Assembly: GCF_003363755.1 (NCBI RefSeq)
Contig: NZ_CP031396.1
Location: forward strand, 4,992,501-5,056,500
DNA from: Pseudomonas protegens
Lineage (GTDB): Bacteria > Pseudomonadota > Gammaproteobacteria > Pseudomonadales > Pseudomonadaceae
Reading direction: 5' to 3'
DNA length: 64,000 nt
Shown here: positions 52,483 to 60,678 of the stretch, one piece after another
Position numbering within the stretch: position 1 is the first letter of the stretch
Layout: each line of letters opens with the position of its first letter
The notes under the pieces: generated by a model
Databases searched by the model: none
Told to the model about the DNA's origin: nothing
The model's input: only the letters and a program-made list of their open reading frames with translations
Position numbers and translations under genes: made by a program

Positions 52483-53384
52483 GGGTTGGTCAGCGGCGTG
52501 GGCAGCGGGGCGGCCGGGCGCACCGCGGTCTTGCGCCCCACGACCACGGTGAGGATCACGCCCACCGCGAACACCCAGGTAATGGGCTGCACCTGTTCAT
52601 CGAAGAACAGCGCGGAAAAGGCGATGGTGAAGAAAATCTGCAATAGCTGGATCTGGCTCACTCGGGCAATTCCGCCCATGGCCAGCCCGGCATACCAGGC
52701 GAAAAAACCCAGGAACTGCGAGAACAGCGCAACGTAGCCGAAGGCCCACCAGGTCCTCATGGAAATCGCTCCCTGGTGCTGCGCCGCCAGGTACCACACC
52801 GGGCCGATCAGCAGCGGCGTGGACAGCACCAGGGCCCAGCAGATCACCTGCCAGCCACCCATCTCCCGCGCCAGCCGGCCACCTTCGGCATAACCCAGGC
52901 CGCCCACGGCAATCGCCCCGAGCATCAGCACATCACCGGCCTGGATGCTGCCCGCGCCACTGAGCAGCGCATAACCCAGTACCAGCGCACTGCCCAGGGC
53001 GGCGCAAGCCCAGAAGGCCTTCGACGGCCGTTCGTGGGACAGCCACGCCGCATACAGCGCCACGCACAACGGTTGCAGGCCATTGACCAGGGCGCCGTGG
53101 GACGCGGGCAGGGTCTGCATGGCCCAGGCCGAAAGCACCGGAAAACCGAGGATTACCCCGAGAATCACCACGCTCAGGCCTTTGACCTGTTTCCAGGTCG
53201 GCCACTTCTCCCGGTGCCAGAGCAGCAGCAAGGCCGCCGGGATCGCCGCGAACAGCGCGCGGCCCAGGCCGTTGAGCAAGGGGTGCATCTGCTCCACCAC
53301 GATCCGGGTGAAGGGCAGGGTCAGGCTGAAAATGATGACACCCAGCAGGCCGAGGGCCATGCCGGTGTTTTCGCGCGAGGACAT
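52470..53384 (-). CDS. EamA/DMT-family transporter
   Basis: A 304-residue ten-span drug/metabolite transporter with two EamA repeats. Family words are FSLTLPFTRIVVEQMHP, LPASHGALVNGLQPLCVALY and QIQLLQIFFTIAFSALFFDEQV. It is convergent with the methyltransferase gene. The substrate is unknown. Confidence 0.87.
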   Translation of the reverse strand: MSSRENTGMALGLLGVIIFSLTLPFTRIVVEQMHPLLNGLGRALFAAIPAALLLLWHREKWPTWKQVKGLSVVILGVILGFPVLSAWAMQTLPASHGALVNGLQPLCVALYAAWLSHERPSKAFWACAALGSALVLGYALLSGAGSIQAGDVLMLGAIAVGGLGYAEGGRLAREMGGWQVICWALVLSTPLLIGPVWYLAAQHQGAISMRTWWAFGYVALFSQFLGFFAWYAGLAMGGIARVSQIQLLQIFFTIAFSALFFDEQVQPITWVFAVGVILTVVVGRKTAVRPAAPLPTPLTNPQPR

Positions 53385-53637
53385 GAGGGGCTACCAGAAT
53401 TCGTACAGGGACACAGGAGCTTGCATCTAGCCATAAAGCCGGCCGGTGCGGCTGTTACAGCTGGCGGCAGAGTTGTCCGTACAGTTGGAGGGGGCAGTTG
53501 CAGGCCACAGGCTGCAAGGCGTCCACTTACCGCTTGAAGCTTACCGCTGTAGTACCGGGTTATTACCCGGCCCGCGGGAATGGGGCTACCTTGAGTACTC
53601 CTTCTGCCCATGTATTTCCCTGATAGGAGTCCACTCC

Positions 53638-54219
53638 ATGGCCGCGAAAAAGATCCTCATGCTGGTTGGCGATTACGTCGAAGACTACGAAGCGATGGTG
53701 CCGTTCCAGGCCCTGCTGATGGTCGGCCACCAGGTGCACGCGGTGTGCCCCGACAAGAGCGCCGGGCAGACCGTGCGCACGGCGATCCATGACTTCGAGG
53801 GCGACCAGACCTACAGTGAGAAACCGGGTCACCTGTTTACCCTCAACCACGACTTCGCCCAGGTCCGCTCCGCTGATTACGACGCCCTGCTGATCCCCGG
53901 CGGACGTGCTCCGGAATACCTGCGGCTGAACGAAAAGGTCCTGCAACTGGTCAAGGAATTCGACCAGGCCGGCAAGCCGATTGCCGCGGTGTGCCATGGC
54001 GCGCAACTGCTGGCGGCGGCGGGCATTCTCGAAGGCCGCGAGTGCAGCGCCTACCCGGCCTGTGCCCCGGAAGTGCGGCTGGCCGGTGGCACCTACATCG
54101 ATATCCCGGTGACCGAAGGCCACGTCCAGGGCAATCTGGCCACCGCTCCGGCCTGGCCGGCGCACCCCAGCTGGCTGGCGGGTTTCCTCGGCCTGTTGGG
54201 CACCCAAATCACCCTGTAA
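53638..54219 (+). CDS. DJ-1/PfpI family protein
   Basis: A 193-residue DJ-1/PfpI-superfamily protein. The nucleophile elbow Cys is in IAAVCHGAQLLAAAG and the conserved Glu in MLVGDYVEDYEAMVP; LLIPGGRAPEYLRLN is typical of the YhbO/PfpI group. Members act as glyoxalases, deglycases or stress proteases. GATAGGAG lies upstream of the ATG. A small DNA-binding protein gene follows after 14 bases. Confidence 0.88.
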   Translation: MAAKKILMLVGDYVEDYEAMVPFQALLMVGHQVHAVCPDKSAGQTVRTAIHDFEGDQTYSEKPGHLFTLNHDFAQVRSADYDALLIPGGRAPEYLRLNEKVLQLVKEFDQAGKPIAAVCHGAQLLAAAGILEGRECSAYPACAPEVRLAGGTYIDIPVTEGHVQGNLATAPAWPAHPSWLAGFLGLLGTQITL

Positions 54220-54233
54220 GCGAGGACCACGCC

Positions 54234-54539
54234 ATGTGCGAGCTGTACGTCAAGGCCGACCCGATTCTCTACGAATCCCGTTCCCGCTCGCTGCGCATCT
54301 GTGGCGTGGTCACCACCTTGCGCCTGGAAAACCAGTTCTGGGACATCCTCAGCGAAATTGCCGAAGTGGATGGCATGACCACCAACCAGCTGATCGCCAA
54401 ACTCTATGAAGAGGTCATGGACTATCGCGGCGAAGTGGTGAACTTCGCCTCCTTCCTGCGGGTCAGCTGCACCCGTTACCTGAGCCAGCGCCGCACCACC
54501 GCCCCCGATCTCAGCCTGGTGCGGCGCAACGCACTGTAG
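54234..54539 (+). CDS. Ribbon-helix-helix domain protein (RHH_4-like)
   Basis: A 101-residue protein. The ribbon-helix-helix pattern is visible as RSLRICGVVTTLRLENQFWD (strand plus helix) and MTTNQLIAKLYEEVMDYRG (second helix), close to the RHH_4 family. Likely a dimeric DNA-binding protein. AGCGAGGA lies upstream of the ATG. The TAG stop codon is the TAG of the first copy of the GTAGCCGCTGCCG repeat, so the repeat insertion has set or altered its C-terminus. Confidence 0.8.
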   Translation: MCELYVKADPILYESRSRSLRICGVVTTLRLENQFWDILSEIAEVDGMTTNQLIAKLYEEVMDYRGEVVNFASFLRVSCTRYLSQRRTTAPDLSLVRRNAL

Positions 54540-54983
54540 CCGCTGCCGCAGGCTGCGAACGGCCCGCAGGGACGCGGGGGGCTGAAGGCCGCTGGAGGTT
54601 TGGCGGGCGATCGCCAAGCAAGGTCCTGCGGACCTTTGCGCAGCCTCGCGAGCTCGGCAGCGGCTACAGGGTCGATGCTGGGTCGGGATTTGTGTAGCCG
54701 CTGCCGCAGGCTGCGAACGGCCCGCAGGGACGCGGGGGTCTGAAGGCCGCTGGAGGTTTGGCGGGCGATCGCCAAGCAAGGTCCTGCGGACCTTTGCGCA
54801 GCCTCGCGAGCTCGGCAGCGGCTACAGGGTCGATGCCGGGTCGGGATTTGTGTAGCCGCTGCCGCAGGCTGCGAACGGCCCGCAGGGACGCGGGGAGCTG
54901 AAGGCCACCAGAGGTTTGGCGGGCGATCGCCAAGCAAGGTCCTGCGGACCTTTGCGCAGCCTCGCGGGCTCGGCAGCGGCTAC
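54536..54983. repeat. Tandem array of three GTAGCCGCTGCCG elements, 158-bp period
   Basis: Copies start at 54536, 54694 and 54852, each 132 bp and bounded by GTAGCCGCTGCCG and CGGCAGCGGCTAC. The 26-bp spacers (GGGTCGATGC(T/C)GGGTCGGGAT-like) are also almost identical, so the array arose by duplication of unit plus spacer. Non-coding. It fills most of a 560-bp gene-free stretch. Confidence 0.9.
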
Positions 54984-55099
54984 AGGGCTCGGCTGATTTT
55001 GCTGAGGAAGCCAGGTGGTTCCGGTTCCGGGAGCACCGACAGCACTTTGAGGCGTTGCAGGTGTTCGCGAAGGTTCAGGGCCGCGGCAAAGGCTGAGGG
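54980..55099 (-). pseudogene. Coding-like 39-codon tail in frame behind a TAG stop
   Basis: Directly after the TAG (55100-55102) of the zinc-ribbon gene, the same frame goes on for 39 sense codons of normal high-GC codon use (PSAFAAALNLREHLQRLKVL..., ending PPGFLSKISRAL) and stops at a TAG that belongs to the repeat array (54980-54982). It could be a truncated end of the same gene, stop-codon readthrough, or a remnant of another gene. Confidence 0.4.
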
Positions 55100-55720
55100 C
55101 TAGAGCCCCAGGCGTGCCAGCTGGCGCAGGTCGGCGATCACCGCCGGGTTGCCGCCTTCGAGCACATCCAGGCGCATCTGCGCGATCAGCGATTTCAGCA
55201 GCTCGGTCTGGGTCATCCGGGTGGCTTGCAGCAGGCGCGCGAGATCCTCGGCCGCATAGTGGTTGACCTTCAGCGACAGGCGTTTCATGGCCGGCACGGC
55301 CGGCAACTGGCGGGCCTCGGCCTGTTCGGCCAGGTACGCGGCGAAGCCCTCATGCACCTGCTCCAGGGAAGACGCCGGAGGAGCGCTGAAGTAGTAGCTG
55401 AAGAACAGTTTGCGCATCTGTACTCCGGCGTCTTCGGCCACCGAGTGCATCGCCGCATCCAGCACATCGAGGTAGACCGCCGGCAGCCGCGCCTCGATGG
55501 AGGTCAATGACTGCTTGCGGGCTTCCTTGATCGCCGGCGTCGACTGGGGCGGGATGGCCACCACCGTGGCGCACAGGTCGCAGACCCCCACCAGGACCTC
55601 CCGGGCCTGGCCGTTGCCGTCGCTGAAAGGGACGTCGCGGCGGGTGTAGGTGATGCCCACGACCTGTTGGCAATGCTCACAAAGCGCCTTGCCCCGGTCG
55701 CCCTGCAGATAGAGTTTCAT
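55100..55720 (-). CDS. Zinc-ribbon protein, possible antitoxin-like partner
   Basis: A 206-residue protein. The N-terminal ribbon has two CxxC pairs, CEHC (residues 14-17) and CDLC (about 47-50), as in MqsA/YgiT-type antitoxins. The rest is helical; near the C-terminus LLQATRMTQTELLKSLIAQM looks like a DNA-binding or dimerisation helix pair. It follows, by nine bases, a 96-residue gene that might be a toxin. I do not recognise a named family, and the antitoxin role is inference. Confidence 0.7.
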   Translation of the reverse strand: MKLYLQGDRGKALCEHCQQVVGITYTRRDVPFSDGNGQAREVLVGVCDLCATVVAIPPQSTPAIKEARKQSLTSIEARLPAVYLDVLDAAMHSVAEDAGVQMRKLFFSYYFSAPPASSLEQVHEGFAAYLAEQAEARQLPAVPAMKRLSLKVNHYAAEDLARLLQATRMTQTELLKSLIAQMRLDVLEGGNPAVIADLRQLARLGL

Positions 55721-55729
55721 GGGTTGCCC

Positions 55730-56020
55730 TCATCGGTGAACGCTGATGAACCAGGTTTCTGGCTCGATAAAGTAGAACTTGATGTACCAGCCCGCCTTCT
55801 TCAGCACATGGACGGCAAGGTCCGGGACGCTGTGGTGGGCACTGCAATGGTGGTCGGAGCCCTTGCAGGCGCCGATGACCTCGATCAGTTGGCCAGCCGA
55901 AACCTCGCCAGTGGCCAGCAGGTTCTTGACCTCGATCGAACCGCGCGCGGCATGCACATAGTTACCGCTTTGTAGTGCATTGATCAGGTCCCGCCTGACC
56001 TTCCTGAAGCCTCTGTCCAT
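55730..56020 (-). CDS. Small protein of unknown function, possible toxin-like partner (96 aa)
   Basis: A 96-residue protein from the ATG at 56020 (MDRGFRKVRRDLINALQSGN...). Basic N-terminus, then mixed alpha/beta, ending AGWYIKFYFIEPETWFISVH. The phrase GACKGSDHHCSAHHSVPDL contains two Cys and four His and may bind a metal. Size, basic character and order before a CxxC zinc-ribbon protein recall MqsR-MqsA-type modules, but no family match is certain. A perfect palindrome lies 14 bases upstream. Confidence 0.65.
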   Translation of the reverse strand: MDRGFRKVRRDLINALQSGNYVHAARGSIEVKNLLATGEVSAGQLIEVIGACKGSDHHCSAHHSVPDLAVHVLKKAGWYIKFYFIEPETWFISVHR

Positions 56021-56034
56021 GATGCGTTCTCGTT

Positions 56035-56054
56035 TGTACGACAGTCGTCGTACA
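56035..56054. promoter_or_regulatory. Palindrome upstream of the toxin-antitoxin-like pair
   Basis: TGTACGAC (56035-56042), AGTC, GTCGTACA (56047-56054): perfect 8-bp arms with a 4-base spacer, 14 bases from the start codon at 56020. A typical autoregulation operator. Confidence 0.65.
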
Positions 56055-56230
56055 TAATCAATGGGACGTTGACTGAAAGCGCTCAACGGCCTTTCAGCGG
56101 TGTTCAGGGGGGAGTCGATCTTAGCCCGGCAGGCGCGGGCGGCAGGGCCGGGCTAACGGCTTGCAATACATCGGTGATGGCCAACGGCTGGCCTGCTGCG
56201 GTGCGTCCGATGCACCGCAGTCAGTGGCCG

Positions 56231-58792
56231 TCAGAAGAAGCGGGTCACGCTGATCTTGGCGTTGCGTCCGACGCTGTAGGCGTTGTCGCCGCTGAGGGCC
56301 GGACGGTAGTCGCGGTTGAACATGTTATCCAGGGTGAAGTTGACTTCGGTGCCCTTGAGATAGGCCTGCTGGGGCTTCCAGTTGGCGAACAGGCCCTGCA
56401 CGTTGTAGCGATCATTGCCGTACTGGTCCCAGTAGGAATCACCCAGGCTACTGGCCGGGCCGCTGGGGTATTTGTCGCTGGGCAGGCGGTCGGTCTGGCG
56501 CACCCACTGGCCCTGCCAGCCGACTTGGGCATCCCACTGGGGAATCTTCACTCCCAGGGTCGCCACCCATTTGCGCGGCGGAATGTCCCGGGCCCAGACG
56601 TTCGGCCCCCAGGGGTTGGTGTAGGCGCCTTGGTGCTTGCCGGTGATCCACGAGTAGGACAGTGCGCCGAACAGGTAGGTGGAGTCGTAGTAGCTCTCGA
56701 CTTCAAAGCCCTTGATGGTCAGGTCGCCGATGTTGCGATACACCGACATCGGCGACTCCTTGCACACCTGGGCGATGCTCTTGCCGGTGCTCAGTTGTTC
56801 CGCGCAGCCGATGCCGGTGGCCTTGAGGATCTCGTTGCTGATCTTGTTCTGGAACACCGTGGTGCGGATCTGCACGTTGTCGTTGTCGGTCAGCACCTTG
56901 GAGAAGTTGTGGAGGGTCCCCGCGCGCAGTGCGGTGATGCGCTCCGGGTCCAGGTTGCGGCTGGTGGCCGAGCGCGTGCTGCCGGGGGCCTGGACCTCGT
57001 ACTGCTCGTCGATTACCGGTGCGCGCCAGGTCTTGCTGTAGTCGGCGAACAGCGCCAGGTTCGGATTGACGTTCCAGAACGCCGAGAGGCGCGGCGACCA
57101 GCCGGTGTAGGTCTTGTCGCCGTAGTCATGGCCGTCCTTGGGGCTGGTGCTGTTGTACAGCGGCGCGTCGTTTTGCTCGCCACGGTTGCGCACGTGGTCG
57201 TAGCGCAGCGATGGAGTCAGGGTGAAGTCCCCCAGGGTTATCGCGTCCTGGATATAGAAGGCGTTGTTGTCGACCTTACCGTGGGGCATGAAGCCCGGTT
57301 GGTAGTGGCCGTAGTTGTATTTGGGCACTTCATAGGTCTTGCCCGGCATCCACATGTCCACCTCACGGGTGTGCTTGCGGATCTGCGCACCTGTGGTGAA
57401 GGCGTGTTCCAGGGGACCGGTGCTGAAGCGGCTGATGTTGGTCACTTCGAGGATCTTGTCCTCGTAGCCCACGGTGATCTTGCGCCCGCCAGTGACCGGT
57501 TGATAGAAGGCGGTCGGGCCGCGCTCGTCGGTCTGGTCGGTCTTGGAGTTGGAGTACTGGACCTTGAGGTCGACCCAGGGGTTGTCCACCGGCTGGTACT
57601 CGTACTTGGTCAGCCAGGTGGTGTCGATGGTGTTGCGCTGGGCCAGGTAGCGCTTGGTGGCGCCGTCATAACCGTACTTGTCGATGTTGGCCTTGCTGGG
57701 CGGCGCTGGGTAGGTCTTGGCCGAGAAGGGCGCCCAGATGTCGCTGTTGGAGCGCATGTAGCTGAATCCCAGGCGATGCTCGTCGGTCAGTTGCATGTTG
57801 AACTTGTAGAGTTCGCCATCCAGGTCCTGAGCGGTGTTGGGCTGGCGCTTGGGGTTGATCAGGTACTCGTTGCGCGGATCGGGAATGGAGCTGGCCAGCT
57901 TCATGTCGTCGCCGTCGCGCTTGGTCCAGTAGGCCAGAGCGTCGAAGCGATGGTCATCGGAACGGCCATACACGGCCGAGGTGTAGGCCTGTTGATGGTC
58001 GTTGCTGCTGTAGCCGTACTTGACCATGGCGCCGACATTGCGCCCGTCCTGCAACAGGTCCGGGGCATCCTTGGTCTCGGTGTGCACGGTGCCGCCGAAA
58101 CCGCCGTTGCCGGTCTTCGGCGAGTGCGGGCCTTTCTCCACTTCAACCCGCCGGATCAGTTCCGGCTCGATGAAGATCACTCCCTGCTGGTAGCGCTCGA
58201 AGCCGCTCTTGGTGGCGCCGTCGACGGTGATCGGCACGTCTTCGGCATCCCCCAGGCCCCAGATATTGATGGTCTGGCCGCCGGGTTTCAGCGAGCCGCC
58301 CAGGCTGACCCCGGGCAGGGTGTCGATCAGGCTGACCACGTTGTTGGACTGATGGCGATCGATTTCCGCCTGGTTCAGGGTCGAGCGGCCAACGCTGGCG
58401 GCGTCCACCTCGGTGCCGTTGCCGATCACGCTCATGGCCCCCAACTGCAGGGCCGAACCGCTGCTGAGGCTGGTCTCGGCAGGGCGCACGATGTAGGTGT
58501 TGTCGACCTTCATCAGATTGAACTGGCCGTTCTGCAGCAGGGTGCGGATCGCTTCTTCCGGGCTGTAGTCGCCTTGCAGGGCCGGGGCCTTGGCATTGCG
58601 CAGCAGTTGTTCATCGAACAGCAGCTGGATTTTCGCCTGCTGGGCGATCTGGCTCAGGGAGGCAGCCAGAGGTTGCGCCGGCAACTGGAAATGCAGCGGC
58701 CCGGCATGGGCCTGCAGGCTGAATGCCAGGCAGGCGGCGAGCAGGGTCGGGCGGGTACGGACTAACGGAACAGGCAAGAACGCGCGAAACAT
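56231..58792 (-). CDS. TonB-dependent receptor with STN domain, heme/hemoprotein family
   Basis: An 853-residue outer-membrane receptor. Signal peptide (about 1-30), then the STN signalling domain (about 33-105: FQLPAQPLAASLSQIAQQAK), plug (about 125-260) and a 22-strand barrel ending in Phe (ISVTRFF). The STN domain means it signals to an anti-sigma factor. Plug and barrel words (GNGGFGGTVHTETKDAPDLL, LRAGTLHNFSKVL, KTWRAPVIDEQYE) are those of hemoglobin/heme receptors such as HasR. No hemophore gene (hasA) is adjacent. It follows the ECF sigma and FecR genes on the same strand. Confidence 0.88.
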   Translation of the reverse strand: MFRAFLPVPLVRTRPTLLAACLAFSLQAHAGPLHFQLPAQPLAASLSQIAQQAKIQLLFDEQLLRNAKAPALQGDYSPEEAIRTLLQNGQFNLMKVDNTYIVRPAETSLSSGSALQLGAMSVIGNGTEVDAASVGRSTLNQAEIDRHQSNNVVSLIDTLPGVSLGGSLKPGGQTINIWGLGDAEDVPITVDGATKSGFERYQQGVIFIEPELIRRVEVEKGPHSPKTGNGGFGGTVHTETKDAPDLLQDGRNVGAMVKYGYSSNDHQQAYTSAVYGRSDDHRFDALAYWTKRDGDDMKLASSIPDPRNEYLINPKRQPNTAQDLDGELYKFNMQLTDEHRLGFSYMRSNSDIWAPFSAKTYPAPPSKANIDKYGYDGATKRYLAQRNTIDTTWLTKYEYQPVDNPWVDLKVQYSNSKTDQTDERGPTAFYQPVTGGRKITVGYEDKILEVTNISRFSTGPLEHAFTTGAQIRKHTREVDMWMPGKTYEVPKYNYGHYQPGFMPHGKVDNNAFYIQDAITLGDFTLTPSLRYDHVRNRGEQNDAPLYNSTSPKDGHDYGDKTYTGWSPRLSAFWNVNPNLALFADYSKTWRAPVIDEQYEVQAPGSTRSATSRNLDPERITALRAGTLHNFSKVLTDNDNVQIRTTVFQNKISNEILKATGIGCAEQLSTGKSIAQVCKESPMSVYRNIGDLTIKGFEVESYYDSTYLFGALSYSWITGKHQGAYTNPWGPNVWARDIPPRKWVATLGVKIPQWDAQVGWQGQWVRQTDRLPSDKYPSGPASSLGDSYWDQYGNDRYNVQGLFANWKPQQAYLKGTEVNFTLDNMFNRDYRPALSGDNAYSVGRNAKISVTRFF

Positions 58793-58912
58793 GACATCCC
58801 CCAGAGCGGCTTAAAGGCCAAAAAGGCGCTGCGGACAGAGCGCAGACAGGAGGAAGACGCGGCAGTGAAAAAAAACCTCATATGCGAATGCAAAATATTC
58901 TCATATAAAAAA

Positions 58913-59875
58913 TTAGCGGGCTTCGATCTTCAGCTGACCGTTGGCCTGGACCCGGGTTTTCACCGGGATCAGGGCCGGTAGAGCCTTGACCAGGGCATCC
59001 GGATCGTTGACGTCGAGGTTGCCGGAAACCTTGTAGGCACCCAGCGGGCCCTCGGCCAGTTGTACCGGTTGCTGGCGGTACAGGTTCAACTCGTCCACCA
59101 GACTGGCCAGGTCGCGGTTGCGAAAGGCCAGGCGCCCGCTGCGCCAGTCGGCCACCTCGTCGCGGTCCAGGGTCTGTTGGCGCAAGGTGCCTTTTTGCAG
59201 GTCATAGGTGGCCTGTTGCCGAGCGCCCAGCAGGGTCAGCTCCCCGGGCTTGCCGTCCGGGCTGAAGGCCACCTGGCCGTGGGCCACGCTGACCACCAGT
59301 TGGCGCTGGCCGCGCCGCACGTCGAAAGCGGTGCCCACCACCCGGACCTTGGCCTCGCCACTGTGCACCCACAGCGGACGCTCCTTGTCGGCGGCGACTT
59401 CCAGGTACAGCTGGCCCGCCTGCAAGTAGATGTTGCGCTGATGGGCGCTGAAATCGACGCTCACCTGGGTATTGGCATTGACGTACAAAGTGCTGCCGTC
59501 CGGCAGCTTGAAGGCTCGCGCTCCCTGTTCCTGGGCCGCGATCTGCTGCCGGTAGGGGGCCTGGGGCGTGCCCAGGTTGGCCGCCAGTACCGCGCACAGC
59601 AAAGCAGCGGCCACTGCCAGGGCCGGGCGCCATAGCGGCGCCTTGCGCCGGGGGAGTGGCACTGGGCGGCTCAGTTGTTGCAGCTGCGCCAGGTCGTCCC
59701 ACAGCTCCTCGAATTCGGCGTAGGCCCGGGCATGGGCCGGTTCACTGACCCAGCTCTCGAAGGCCTTGCGCGTGGCACGGTCCGGATCATTGCGGTTACG
59801 GGCGAACCAGCTGGCGGCCTGGGCATCGATCTGCTCGCTGTCGAGGTCGTCGTGAGTGCCGGGAAAGCGGGTCAT
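58913..59875 (-). CDS. FecR-family anti-sigma factor
   Basis: A 320-residue inner-membrane sigma regulator. N-terminal DUF4880-like part (DAQAASWFARNRNDPDRATRKA), a transmembrane span (about 85-105), then the periplasmic FecR domain (RAFKLPDGSTLYVNANTQVSVD) and a C-terminal domain resembling STN (PVQLAEGPLGAYKVSGNLDV), which would contact the receptor. Its ATG overlaps the sigma gene stop (ATGA). Between it and the receptor gene lie 120 bases with AT-rich TATGAG repeats. Confidence 0.93.
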   Translation of the reverse strand: MTRFPGTHDDLDSEQIDAQAASWFARNRNDPDRATRKAFESWVSEPAHARAYAEFEELWDDLAQLQQLSRPVPLPRRKAPLWRPALAVAAALLCAVLAANLGTPQAPYRQQIAAQEQGARAFKLPDGSTLYVNANTQVSVDFSAHQRNIYLQAGQLYLEVAADKERPLWVHSGEAKVRVVGTAFDVRRGQRQLVVSVAHGQVAFSPDGKPGELTLLGARQQATYDLQKGTLRQQTLDRDEVADWRSGRLAFRNRDLASLVDELNLYRQQPVQLAEGPLGAYKVSGNLDVNDPDALVKALPALIPVKTRVQANGQLKIEAR

Positions 59876-60420
59876 TCAGGCTGCTCCTTGCCATTTTCTC
59901 GTTGTAGGTGCTGCTTGCAGTGCAGCAGGGCAAAGGCGATGTGTTTCTCCACCATGCTCACGGAAATCCCCATGCGTTCGGCGATCTGCGCCTGGCTCAG
60001 CCCTTCGAAGCGGTGCAGCATAAGGGCTTCGCGGCGGCGCGGCGAGAGTTGAGCGAGGACTTCTTTCAATTGTTCCAGGCGTTGCAGGCGCTGGGCGGCG
60101 GGCAGCGGCTCGTGCTGTTCGTCGGCCAGGGGCTCGCTGTCGAAATTTTCCTCGTGGCGGGCCTCGTGGTGCACCTTGGAGCGCACTTGCTGGCGCCGCC
60201 AATGATCGCGCAACAGATTGCGCGCCATCTGGAACAGGAAGGCCCGGGGCTGCTCGACCTGGGCCCGATCACGGTAATCAAGCCATTGGGTGAACACGTC
60301 CTGGGTCATGTCCGCCGCGTCGCTGGCGTTGTCCGTGCGTTTACGCAGGAAATGCAGGATGTCCGCATAGAACCCGCGAACAGAGTCCGCCGACGCAGAG
60401 TCGGTCTTGGAGCGAGACAT
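59872..60420 (-). CDS. ECF sigma factor, FecI-like (iron-starvation type)
   Basis: A 182-residue ECF sigma factor. Region 2 (about 12-80: DILHFLRKRTDNASDAADMTQDVFTQW) and region 4 (about 125-175: LSPRRREALMLHRFEGLSQAQIAERMGISVSMVEKHI) are clear. With the FecR protein and the STN-bearing receptor it forms a surface-signalling system: ligand binding at the receptor frees the sigma factor to transcribe the receptor gene. The ATG at 60420 is chosen; the frame opens at 60450. Confidence 0.93.
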   Translation of the reverse strand: MSRSKTDSASADSVRGFYADILHFLRKRTDNASDAADMTQDVFTQWLDYRDRAQVEQPRAFLFQMARNLLRDHWRRQQVRSKVHHEARHEENFDSEPLADEQHEPLPAAQRLQRLEQLKEVLAQLSPRRREALMLHRFEGLSQAQIAERMGISVSMVEKHIAFALLHCKQHLQRENGKEQPE

Positions 60421-60456
60421 GGATATCCTTCTTGACGACGCGGTGAGCACAAGGTC

Positions 60457-60480
60457 GCGAATGATATCGAGAATTATTGC
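60457..60480. promoter_or_regulatory. Candidate Fur box upstream of the ECF sigma gene
   Basis: CGAATGATATCGAGAATTAT and the following TGC are AT-rich and Fur-box-like (NAT-rich triplets, partial match to GATAATGATAATCATTATC), 37 bases before the sigma start. Fur control is usual for such systems. The match is partial. Confidence 0.4.
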
Positions 60481-60543
60481 TATTTGTCACTTGGGCAGAT
60501 TGACGATCAACCGGCACCGCCTACGCGTCCGAAATACCCTCTT

Positions 60544-60663
60544 CGCAGGAGCGGGCCTGCAGCGAAGGCGACCTTGCGAGCGATGCCAGGCTTGCGGCCT
60601 CTTCGCCGGCAAGCCGGCTCCTACAAGGGGAAGCAGGCCTGTAGGAGCTGGCGTGCCAGCGAA
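60544..60663. repeat. REPIN plus an extra REP unit between the sigma and rhodanese genes
   Basis: GCAGGAGCGGGCCTGCAGCG (left) and CGCCGGCAAGCCGGCTCCTA (right, to 60624) form a REPIN. A further unit GTAGGAGCTGGCGTGCCAGC lies at 60641-60660. This explains the 258-bp gene-free stretch. Confidence 0.8.
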
Positions 60664-60678
60664 AGCCCCCACTAAGGC

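Noticed and set aside
54536..54983. Tandem repeats considered as a CRISPR array
   Set aside because: Units are 132 bp, the spacers are nearly identical, and there are no cas genes.
56069..58765. 898-codon open frame on the + strand opposite the TonB receptor
   Set aside because: It is antisense to a clear receptor gene. The translation is Ala/Val/Gly-rich and repetitive without domains, as expected from the complement of high-GC codons.
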